62,566 nt of DNA from a virus, in the IMG/VR virus record IMGVR_UViG_3300027779_000030, positions 1-62,566 of that record; one strand, 5' to 3'. Position numbers and translations under genes: made by a program. Positions 42,584 through 52,200 of this stretch are shown in pieces. Within the stretch, counting starts at the first letter, position 1; each line of letters opens with the position of its first letter. Below the pieces are notes generated by a model. It saw nothing but the letters and a program-made list of their open reading frames with translations. It was not told the DNA's origin and did not search any database.

Positions 42584-44725
42584 TTTAGCAATATATGGAA
42601 GATTAAGCTGAGGCTTACAGTTATCTATTATAAGAAGTTTTGACTCGTCTTTAATATATTGTTGACTTAATATAAATTCATGTTGATCTTCCTTTATCAT
42701 AGTATTAAATAGCCGAATATTTGATATCCACATATTTGATGATGGTATATAATACTTACTATTAGTTAAGCTAAACTCAGATTGTGGTATGGCTGACTTT
42801 GATTCTAAAATAAGGTTAAATTCATTATGATTAATTATGTCGGCTGGATCTTCAGATATTGAATATATGTACATTCCACATTGATTAAATTCGTTTGATA
42901 TAGACACAACAATAGCATACCATTCTCCTGATTTTAAATTAGATACAGTTGCACTCTTATTTGTTGAATTTATATCAACAGATAGAGTAAAGTCTCCTTC
43001 TGGTTCATCGTTGAAGTATTTAGAAAACTGACCAGATATTTTAAATCCTTTTTGAGTTTCATTATCATATCCATTTAAAAATTGAACAACATCACTTCCT
43101 GTATTTAGATTAAAAAGCGTAGTATATGATAAGTTTTGTACACCTTCTGAATTGAATTCTGGAATTGAGTTATATAATATAGAAGTTTCTCTAATTTTAA
43201 ATTTAACGACATCGTTTCCATTAGTATCTAATCCATGCATAATATTTCTTTGATTCGCAAAAGATAGGCCATTATATGCTTCTATTCTAATATACCTACC
43301 TGTCTCTGATTGTCCAATGTGGTCAGGTATAGTATCTAGCGGCGCTCTTACTTTAATATATCTAGAATCATTATCTTTAACATTTTTATCTGTTGTTATT
43401 AGCGCATTATTTCTCCATGCTTTAAATGGGCCACTTCCTTGATATGCTAAAAGAACATCATATTTTTTACTACAATTATCATTTAAGCTAGGTAAATTTT
43501 GAACTATTATTGATTCTGATGTAAGAGGAGAGCCTTCTAAAAGCTCATATGTTGAAGTTGTATATGTAATTGCACTTAAATCATAATAATTTTCAACTAG
43601 ACTTGCATGATTATATGTATACTTAAGAGGTCTAATTGTTAAATCTGGATGTATTGCATTTCTAGAAGAATCAAACTTTTGAGATATTGTATCATATTGT
43701 TTTGGCATGGTGCCATCTTTTATATCATTTTCAACGTCTTCTCCAAATAATTGTTCTGCACTACTTACTATATTATCTAGGAAGTGTCTGCTATCATCCT
43801 GTAATAGCATATCAATATTTGGGTTGTATTTTTTAAGTGATACTTTCCACATCGTAGGTTCCATCATGAATCCCCTATGCAAATAACTTCCCTGCACCTC
43901 ATACATTCTATTAATTAATGGAAAATATAAAAAGTCTCGATATCTAGGTTGAGATTTTTTACCAAATACTGATTGAAAATATCTATGATCTACATGAACT
44001 TCGAATGGAAGTTCAAAATCTAAACCAAAATCGGCAAACTTTGGTTGATTACTAGGGAAAGCGTTTTTAGGTACCGCTACCTTTAAACATTTTCTATCTA
44101 CATTTTTAAATAGTGTCCATTCTTTAAATACAAAATCTCCACTATCTGACTCTGGTAATGTTCTAAAGTATACTACTTCATGGCCAAACATAACATTTGT
44201 ATAAAAAGATAGTTCTTTAAACATTCCAATAGCGCTATCTACATTATATGGTTTAAAAGATGGATCTGTTTTAGCTATTATTGATGTACATCCTTCATCA
44301 CTACATTGAGTTTGAGGAGAATAAGTATTTTGGGTAGGTGAGGTTTGTGCAAATCTTAATTTTATTTCATTTATTTGTATAATAGACCCAAGCTCTTCAC
44401 AGGTTCCATCATCATATTCGTACTTTATTTCAAAATAAAATTCAGAGCAATCTTCAAATATAATATCACCAGCTTCTCCTAAATCACCCGGCTCTACTTG
44501 ATACCATAGCGACCAGTCGTGCCTATTTCTTGAATATCTAAAATATCTATTCAATTTACTAAGATCTATTGCACTAGGATCTGCTATAATAAGATCCTCT
44601 AAGAACTCAGTAAATCCAGTTATATCTGTCGTTGGATCGAGAGTAGAAAAAATTCTATAGTTTTTACTAAAAGTTAAAGAATTTTTTTCCGGATCTATTA
44701 ATAATTTTAAAGTGAGATTAGCCAT
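42575..44725 (-). CDS. Large structural protein, probable baseplate or fibre component
   Basis: The 716-residue protein is beta-rich. Residues ~20-130 contain a distinct domain with WSLWYQVEPGDL and Cys pairs (C-x4-C-x3-C type near TQCSDEGCTSI). The last ~200 residues have a LamG-like sandwich (GEWYAIVVSISNEFNQCGMY; NMWISNIRLFNTMIKEDQHE), like the one in the giant fibre. This suggests a carbohydrate- or surface-contacting part. It lies next to the gp15-like gene and has its own late-type promoter. The family is not recognised. Confidence 0.7.
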   Translation of the reverse strand: MANLTLKLLIDPEKNSLTFSKNYRIFSTLDPTTDITGFTEFLEDLIIADPSAIDLSKLNRYFRYSRNRHDWSLWYQVEPGDLGEAGDIIFEDCSEFYFEIKYEYDDGTCEELGSIIQINEIKLRFAQTSPTQNTYSPQTQCSDEGCTSIIAKTDPSFKPYNVDSAIGMFKELSFYTNVMFGHEVVYFRTLPESDSGDFVFKEWTLFKNVDRKCLKVAVPKNAFPSNQPKFADFGLDFELPFEVHVDHRYFQSVFGKKSQPRYRDFLYFPLINRMYEVQGSYLHRGFMMEPTMWKVSLKKYNPNIDMLLQDDSRHFLDNIVSSAEQLFGEDVENDIKDGTMPKQYDTISQKFDSSRNAIHPDLTIRPLKYTYNHASLVENYYDLSAITYTTSTYELLEGSPLTSESIIVQNLPSLNDNCSKKYDVLLAYQGSGPFKAWRNNALITTDKNVKDNDSRYIKVRAPLDTIPDHIGQSETGRYIRIEAYNGLSFANQRNIMHGLDTNGNDVVKFKIRETSILYNSIPEFNSEGVQNLSYTTLFNLNTGSDVVQFLNGYDNETQKGFKISGQFSKYFNDEPEGDFTLSVDINSTNKSATVSNLKSGEWYAIVVSISNEFNQCGMYIYSISEDPADIINHNEFNLILESKSAIPQSEFSLTNSKYYIPSSNMWISNIRLFNTMIKEDQHEFILSQQYIKDESKLLIIDNCKPQLNLPYIAKNK

Positions 44726-44743
44726 TAATAATATGTTTTATAG

Positions 44744-44758
44744 TTTTTATTATTTATT
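44744..44758 (-). promoter_or_regulatory. Late-type promoter motif (left of a divergent pair)
   Basis: AATAAATAATAAAAA on the minus strand. The core begins 32 nt before the ATG at 44725. It is the mirror image of the site at 44799-44813. Confidence 0.75.
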
Positions 44759-44798
44759 CGTTGCATTTTTATTAAACTGAATGACTTTAGTTCGGTAA

Positions 44799-44813
44799 AA
44801 TAAATAATAAAAA
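44799..44813 (+). promoter_or_regulatory. Late-type promoter motif (right of a divergent pair)
   Basis: AATAAATAATAAAAA on the plus strand. The core begins exactly 28 nt before the ATG at 44828. Confidence 0.75.
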
Positions 44814-44827
44814 GATAGATTGAGCAA

Positions 44828-45631
44828 ATGAAGAAGGAACACGTACTAGATCCACTATGGATAACTAAAGGAAGTCCGGGATTAGATCCCGAATATTATA
44901 AGTATATATTATTGGCTGCCAATAAGAAATATAGAGAAAAATTAGAAGGTGGAGATATCTCTAGCTTTTATGAAATAGTGTTTCATGCTCTAAATTTAAA
45001 CAATCTAGCGGTTGATGGGAGTGTATTTAAGTTTAATATGACTCCAGTTTGGGATAATCCTAGATTAAAGGAAATACGAAAAAACTTAAGAAAATTATAT
45101 CAATTACCAGAAGATCTTGTTGAAATTCTAAAGAGCGCAAATTTTTTACTTACTAGCTTAATAGTTGATTATTTAGATGAAATGTTAGAGGCATCTGATA
45201 AATGTAAGGTATATTTTGTTAACCATAACATACATAATCAAAAAGAAATATTTATAGTAATAACTAAAAAGAATAGTGTTGATTATAGTGTATGGAAGTT
45301 AAGATTTGATAGAAGATTTAAATTTGGACACTCTATTGAAAGAATACGAAGAGTTGAATTGAATACATTAGAAGACAATGCCCTTAAGGATGCAGTAGAC
45401 AAGCTAGGTGATCCCCAATTAAATAACATGGATGCTAATACTAATATATGTTTTGCTATCACAGAGGGCAACGAGAATGAATCTAATATAGCTTCATTTA
45501 TTGCAAATACTATAATATTTAGTAATGGTATTCTTAAGAAGCATGCATTTAACCCTAGAGTATTAGACGATCTATTTCAACTTGTTAAAGTTGAGCGTGT
45601 TATGCCATTTACCATGAAATCATTAGGATAA
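44828..45631 (+). CDS. Protein of unknown function, lone plus-strand gene in the tail region
   Basis: The 267-residue, largely helical protein starts MKKEHVLDPLWITKGSPGLD. The central helices (LRKLYQLPEDLVEILKSANF) and a mixed alpha/beta C-terminus (KEIFIVITKKNSVDYSVWKL) suggest a globular cytosolic protein rather than a fibre. No family recognised. It is flanked by minus-strand tail genes and ends four bases before the convergent fibre stop; its own late-type promoter is perfect. It could be an assembly chaperone for the adjoining fibre. Confidence 0.7.
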   Translation: MKKEHVLDPLWITKGSPGLDPEYYKYILLAANKKYREKLEGGDISSFYEIVFHALNLNNLAVDGSVFKFNMTPVWDNPRLKEIRKNLRKLYQLPEDLVEILKSANFLLTSLIVDYLDEMLEASDKCKVYFVNHNIHNQKEIFIVITKKNSVDYSVWKLRFDRRFKFGHSIERIRRVELNTLEDNALKDAVDKLGDPQLNNMDANTNICFAITEGNENESNIASFIANTIIFSNGILKKHAFNPRVLDDLFQLVKVERVMPFTMKSLG

Positions 45632-45634
45632 TTT

Positions 45635-48600
45635 CTAGAATCCTGGAAGAGCTTTTATTATCCAATGTACTTCCATATTTAATGGAACAATAGAGGTTGT
45701 GATTGCATTCCCTTCTAAATCACTAGACTGGGCATCTGAACTAGTTAGTAAGTTGATTTCGTGACTATGTGTTCCTCCTGCCTGTAGTGTTAAAGTGCTC
45801 GCGTTATCTGCTTCTCTTGTAAGGCGGTTCATGCCAGATCCTCCAATAGCTGTTGGAATTGTGTGAGTATGCGCTCCATCGCTATAAGTATTACCTTCAA
45901 CTAAGTGAGTATGCGGAGGTAAATTAGCTTCTGTTATCATAGTATTAACAGCATCGTTGCCTCCTAGGTGTCCTAATCCTCCACCTCCATATCCTCCACC
46001 ACCTGTTCCCATTAAATATCTATTAGCAAGATCCGGTAAAGTTATTTCAACCAAAGTTCCACCCCATTTACCAGGTGTTGATGTAACCCAATTTAGTGGT
46101 GTGCCTATTGCTACTAATTCTGGGTAACCAGAAGCATTGAATGTTTGTCCATTCATCTTTAACCATCCTACCGGTTCATCTTCTCCTACATATGCAACTA
46201 TTGTTCCAACCGGAGAACTCATCCCAGATGGCATTCCATTAACTGTCATGTTTCCAGTAACATTTAAATCATTAGTACTTAAGCTACATCCGACATTCAC
46301 GCTATTTCCAATATTAGCAGATCCATGAACTTCTAAGTTTTGTCCTATTTTAGCGTCAATTGTATGTATTGAATCTGCACTTACTTCTCCAGCATTAATA
46401 TGATCAGATTCTATTCCGTCAAGCTCTAGAGTTAGTAATCCTCCTTGTCCAGCAAATAAATCATTTTGGTTCCCTTGTGATAAGTATATATTATTTCCTA
46501 CTATAACAAACCTAGTGCAGTATGCAAGAGCTTCATCTAGCTTAGTAGTTAAGTCATGTGTCCATAATTTTTTAGGATTAGATGGAGATTTTACATCTAC
46601 TTTAGTTACACACATTTGCTTACCAATAGAGGTTCCACTATATTGGTTTTGATTATCCATAATATTAGACGTATGTAAAATATATAAGCTATTACCAACT
46701 AATTTACAATCGGTTGCTTGCACATTCTGATAATCGGTGTACGCCCATAGTGCGGTAAGATCATTAATTTGCTGTGTTGGAGTATCCCAAGCTTCTCCTA
46801 CACCAAGCGGCTCAGATACACATTGTGCAATTTTTAATGTATTACCAAATGCTGCGTATATATAAGTTCCATCTGTATCTATTGTTCCAAAATGATTCAT
46901 GGTACCTAATTGTTTATAATTATCTCTATTAATAGTAGCTCCAGTACCTTGAGTATCCCATAGTGCATTAGATTCTGCTTGATGCGAAACCCATCCTGCC
47001 ATATTATCATCTGATAAACAGGATTTTGTAAACGCGTGTATTGAAACTTTATATCCATCGAATGAGATAGAGCTACCTGCTGTACCTCCTGGTACTTCCG
47101 CGCATCCTTCTGATGGAATTGAGTTTCCATTATACGAAGTATATTGACAACAGCTACCGTCTCCGGCATATCCTGGAGTAGGATCTCCTCCCCCTCCGCT
47201 CTTGGTTCCTAATTCAAGAGTCAGTGTATATAATCTCTTGCTATCACTACACATATCCATGTGATGTGATTGAGGCAAATTAGAACCTGCCATTTCTAAT
47301 CCTATAATTCCATTCAAAGAAGGAGCTTGGGGATTTTCTGGATCAGATATACCAATCGGTATAATAGTTGCCGCCAGACCCATATTATTTACTGAATCGT
47401 TTGGAAACATGATATTTGTTAAAGAATAAGGAGTAAAATCAAAAGTATCATGTCCCCAATCTTTAAGATTATTAGTTGCAACATATGCAACATCCCCATC
47501 TAACTCTAACCTCCACGCTCCAGATAATGCAGAGTTCTGCGATCCCACAGTTTGATCTGGTGAAGATGGAACAGGGGAAGACAAGTAATCGTTTACGTGA
47601 CCAATTCCTTGAAATCCAGCAGGATTAATTTTGGCTACTTGAAAATATGTTCTGGTGAAAGCGTTAGGATCACACATATTGACCTTAACTGATCCTCTCA
47701 TAGCATTGTGCACAGAATATATGTATTTACCATCTGATTTCATATCAGCTAAATTAGCTCCATGAAATCTTTTCCCATTATTGTTATTCCAAGTAGGATT
47801 AGCTGTCGTGCCTGTGTCATATACAGTTCCCTGTGGTAGAATCTCTGACATTGCAGACCCAAATGAGGCGTTATTAAGATTAATAGGGGAATCTTTATCT
47901 CCTCCTATTCCATATCTAGCTATTGTACATCCTCCGCTATTATTTACGGGATCTCCATTAACGTTAGACTTTGTAAAATTAGAATTACATGCGAGTATTT
48001 CATTATCTACTACAATTATTGATGTATTTCCAAATTGATTATCCAATTCAGGCTGAGGATCATTATCTAATCGAAGAAGACTACCCACGCCTGCATGAGG
48101 GGTTCCTGCTCCAATCTGTTCGATATTTCCATCATTTTGAAAAGTATTTCCATCTATAAGTACTCCATCTACACTATCTCCTTTTATCATTAAATAGTTG
48201 CGCTCTAATCCAGGAACAGAAATATATCTATCTGGTGCATTATAATTAGCCCAACTATATGTACTTCCTAAATCTATAGCGATACCTATTGTTCCAGCAG
48301 AAGTGAATCCATCATATCCAAAACTTATTCCATCTATCCATCTATTTCCATTGTTTGATTCACCAATAGCTTCTCTTGGTCCTATTCTAGTTATAAATTT
48401 AACTCTATCTTCTGTTAGACCATCGGTATTATATTTAGAAGATAAAAACTCAAACATTGAATTATAATCTAATTGGGATAGTCCTTGAGCTTCAGTAGTA
48501 GTCATTGAAAGATGACCGACATTTATAGGTTCAGTTTGATTTACCGCCCAAACCGCAGATCCACTCAAATCATTAGTATAGTGTCGAAATTTTAAATTGT

Positions 48601-49291
48601 GTTTAAGCTCAGTCAATCTCATCGTAGCAGAAATTGGGTCTGTATATAAAGTACCTAACTCTAGATGATATCTTTGAGGAATACCTGAGGTAAAGTCTAC
48701 ATGAATTTTTTGTATTGCATCATATAAAACGTCTTCAGCTGGCCAATTATCAATATTGTATACTGTCTCATTAAAATTATTAAGATAGAAAATATCGTTG
48801 TTTGTCGCAATACTTCCAATCATATCAGATGCTGAATCACTTGCAGTATTTCCTCTATTTGGAAAGAGTATATATCTATTGTCTAATGGGGAAGCATCTC
48901 CTAGTCCTCTAATAAAAGTTGCTCCGGAAGCCGCTAAATAATTATTGACTACTGTTTCTAAATCTATAAGTAATTCCCAAGTATTAGTTGCTGCATCATA
49001 TTGATAAATTGTGCTATTATCTACATCTATATAGAAATCATTATCTTGTAAATCTATAAAGGTATTTGAGTTAGGGTTGCCACTTCCGACAAACCACTTA
49101 TTACCATCGTCTCCTTGTAATCCCTGAGGACCAAGGGGACCTGCTGCTCCAAGTGAGCCTGTTATTCCGGTTGGGCCCGGTAACCCTATTCCTAATTCTA
49201 ATAATTTATTAAAATTAAAATTAATTTTATCTACAGTGATTTCTTGAGCATCACTATCAAATAGTTCCTTTAGATTTATTCTTATTGGCAT
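45635..49291 (-). CDS. Tail fibre with collagen-like neck, beta-propeller-like domain and gp12-type collar end
   Basis: The 1218-residue protein has an N-terminal attachment helix, then a Gly-x-Y stretch (~36-62, GPTGITGSLGAAGPLGPQG). A large beta domain spans ~150-500. At ~510-955 there is a series of YIYSVHN / VAYVATNN / RLYTLTL / YIYAAFG / SLYILHT / NIYLSQG strands, as in LVIVD-type or YVTN-type beta-propellers. The C-terminal ~200 residues carry a phage collar domain (GTIVAYVGEDEPVGWLKMNG), LPDLANRYLMGTG and three H-x-H motifs (PPHTH, AHTHTI, THSHEI) as found in T4 gp12/gp37 tips where metal is bound. It is probably a receptor-binding short fibre. Confidence 0.8.
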   Translation of the reverse strand: MPIRINLKELFDSDAQEITVDKINFNFNKLLELGIGLPGPTGITGSLGAAGPLGPQGLQGDDGNKWFVGSGNPNSNTFIDLQDNDFYIDVDNSTIYQYDAATNTWELLIDLETVVNNYLAASGATFIRGLGDASPLDNRYILFPNRGNTASDSASDMIGSIATNNDIFYLNNFNETVYNIDNWPAEDVLYDAIQKIHVDFTSGIPQRYHLELGTLYTDPISATMRLTELKHNLKFRHYTNDLSGSAVWAVNQTEPINVGHLSMTTTEAQGLSQLDYNSMFEFLSSKYNTDGLTEDRVKFITRIGPREAIGESNNGNRWIDGISFGYDGFTSAGTIGIAIDLGSTYSWANYNAPDRYISVPGLERNYLMIKGDSVDGVLIDGNTFQNDGNIEQIGAGTPHAGVGSLLRLDNDPQPELDNQFGNTSIIVVDNEILACNSNFTKSNVNGDPVNNSGGCTIARYGIGGDKDSPINLNNASFGSAMSEILPQGTVYDTGTTANPTWNNNNGKRFHGANLADMKSDGKYIYSVHNAMRGSVKVNMCDPNAFTRTYFQVAKINPAGFQGIGHVNDYLSSPVPSSPDQTVGSQNSALSGAWRLELDGDVAYVATNNLKDWGHDTFDFTPYSLTNIMFPNDSVNNMGLAATIIPIGISDPENPQAPSLNGIIGLEMAGSNLPQSHHMDMCSDSKRLYTLTLELGTKSGGGGDPTPGYAGDGSCCQYTSYNGNSIPSEGCAEVPGGTAGSSISFDGYKVSIHAFTKSCLSDDNMAGWVSHQAESNALWDTQGTGATINRDNYKQLGTMNHFGTIDTDGTYIYAAFGNTLKIAQCVSEPLGVGEAWDTPTQQINDLTALWAYTDYQNVQATDCKLVGNSLYILHTSNIMDNQNQYSGTSIGKQMCVTKVDVKSPSNPKKLWTHDLTTKLDEALAYCTRFVIVGNNIYLSQGNQNDLFAGQGGLLTLELDGIESDHINAGEVSADSIHTIDAKIGQNLEVHGSANIGNSVNVGCSLSTNDLNVTGNMTVNGMPSGMSSPVGTIVAYVGEDEPVGWLKMNGQTFNASGYPELVAIGTPLNWVTSTPGKWGGTLVEITLPDLANRYLMGTGGGGYGGGGLGHLGGNDAVNTMITEANLPPHTHLVEGNTYSDGAHTHTIPTAIGGSGMNRLTREADNASTLTLQAGGTHSHEINLLTSSDAQSSDLEGNAITTSIVPLNMEVHWIIKALPGF

Positions 49292-49292
49292 A

Positions 49293-52200
49293 TTATATAA
49301 AATTCATTTTTATCTTAGGGCTTATTAAAATACCAGAGTTTAATTTCTTATTAAATTCGAATTCTAATACTAACCTATCTATTTTATTTATTCTTAAATT
49401 TTTGTTTAGTTTGTATCCTAAGTCGAAGCGTTGAGTATCGTCTAAAAAAGTAAAGCCTATTGCATTCTGATTAGATGATGTTGACCCATTAATTAGTGAT
49501 TTATCTTCTTTATCATAAAATTCTACATCAATTAGTTGATATAGTTTTATTATATTTTGCTTGATATATTCTTTTACATATTCTTCAATTGAATCATAGT
49601 TTCCAATGTATTCTGGAGAATTTTCTAGAAATGTGGTAAATGGTGCAGAAATTCCATCGGTTATTAAATATGATGTAAGTATATTTTCAAGATTTATAAA
49701 GCCTTTTATCTTTTTATCTTCCTCAACTATCGCAAGTTCTATCTCATCTTTATTAATTAAATTAATATCCGTATGATTAGTTATGATTGGATTTTCTAAC
49801 TCTAATTCATCTCTAAGAGAAATTAATTTTGATAGAAAACCATAATCTTCTTCTATTCTAAGAGATCCAGAAACGGGAGACTTATTATCTTTAGTAGAAT
49901 ATTTATGATGGAAGCCATAATCCCAATTGGAATTTAATAAGAAATAGTCACTTCTTCCGATAGCAATTTCGTTTACTGCTTCGTATCTAGGATCGTATTT
50001 TTCATCGGCCTCTAATGAAAGTATTTTCGAATCAGATACCTTAATGTGATTAAAGTTAGATATCTTTAAAAAATTATCTATATTAATATTAAACCTAGTG
50101 TTACTTAGGGTTAGCGGAGAAATATCATTGTTGTTAAAATTAAATGTAGAATTGAATGCGAATAAGTTTTTAACTAGCGGAGAAAATCCACCATCATACC
50201 TGTTTATTTCATATGAGTTATCCATTGATGCTCTTTCATATTTAAAACCTACTATATTTTCAGAAGAAACGTTTGCTGGGATATCATCATCAATCTGAGC
50301 AATAACAGCATTCGTTTTAGATATATTTGAAACATTTGGTATTTCGCAATAAAAACTATTACTTGACTCTAATACTGAATTAGTTCCATCAAAAGTATAC
50401 GATTTATATTCAATAAAATTATCAAGCGTATTAATATATGATTTAAATTTTCCAAAAGATAGCTTACTTAATAAGGATTGATAATATAGTTCTCCTCCTG
50501 CTATAATTTTAAATATAGCAGAATCTCTATAATATGCAGCAGGTAAGGCAGCAGGAATATTTGAGGTCACATTATTGCCTTCGGAAATTATTTTTATTGT
50601 TGGAGCTTGTTGGTTATAATATTTAACAAAATCTATTCCTGCAGATTCTAAATAGCTCTCATTATAATTAAGTACTCCGCCATTAGTATTATCTAAAAAG
50701 TAGTCTAATCCTGTTGCATATGAGTGATATGAAAGAAAGGTACTTGTTGTTGTTCTATTAATTTCATCAGATAAATTAGATGGATAACTCGGGATATTAG
50801 TATTAGCCATTCCATTAATAATAGTTGGTGTTGAAGGTTGAAATGCACCAGTTGCACTCAAGTCTATTTTTTGCGTAAGCTTTACATTAGAAAAACTACT
50901 TGAGAAAGTATTATATTTTTTATTTTTTAACGAATATAACAAAGTATGATTCATATTAGAAACCCCAGTAAGATCAAAAGATAAACGGTAGTCTCCTGAT
51001 ATAGAATCAAATGGCAAGGTATAATCTTGTAAAAACGTATTTGTTTCTAAGAAATTAGTATTGTTTACTGAATCTCCATTTTGAATAGAAGGGGATGGAG
51101 ATGCTATTGATAAATCAAAATTCTTCAACCAAAATGAGTCAACGTCTTCAATTGCCCCTAAGTTCAATTCAATTAATAGAATTATATACTTAAATGTTTT
51201 ATGTTCTATCATTCTATATCGTATCGGCGGGACTTCGTCGTTTTCTATATCTTCCCTAGACGTTGTTAAAATAGTACTAAATTTGTAATCATCAAATCTA
51301 TTAGAATTTGGATTAGATTCAGGTTTTCCATCTGGACCTAAGTTAGTTGCTGATATAAAGTCTTTAAATTTAATATTAAATCCTTTAAAGAATGTCGAAT
51401 ATTCCCCTAGATCATTCTTATTAATTTTAGAATATCTAATTTGAGTTTTTCCTACTTCTTCTGTAAAAAAAGTTGGAGTATATGTAAAATAATTTATAAA
51501 ATAGTCTTTATCTGATACCGCTTGAGAAATATCAAATTTAGTATCAAAATATGAGTTATTTAATTTTACAGTTTGAATATCGTCTATATAATTAAACTTA
51601 GATTCAATATAGAACCATTCATGTGTAAATTTTGAAGGATTTTGAGAAATATCATCGTGGTCTGGTGAAAAATTATTAAAACCGAACACAAGTTCAGAAT
51701 TAAGCCTATATGGATTACTTCTAGAATCAAGACCATCCGCTTTAGCCCATTTTGTAATATATGGCAGTATCTTAGACTTTAGCGCGAAATCTTTTGAAAA
51801 ATTTTCTTTGTAGTAGTCATACTCTGTTTTTGCAATACCATTAATATACTTTATTTTTTTAGTATAGTCATCACTATTTGATTCTTCAACAACTCGATCT
51901 GGATCTTTAAGTAAGAAAAATCCTGGGAATTCTGGAATTCCCCCACTTTGGTCATTTGAAGGAATATCATATCTATTTCCTGCGCCAGTAGAAGGATCAT
52001 ATGGAATATGAGTGGATAGATCAGCATTTTGTCCGCTATATGAAATAACTGGGTTTCCGGAAGTAACTTCATATGATGCCCCTGATGTTGTTGTAAAAAT
52101 ATCTCCCCCGTTGTATTGATTGCCGTCGCTTACTAATATTGAACCATCCCCATATACCTGATATTCATACTCATTACTTAATAAATTTACATTAGGAGGA

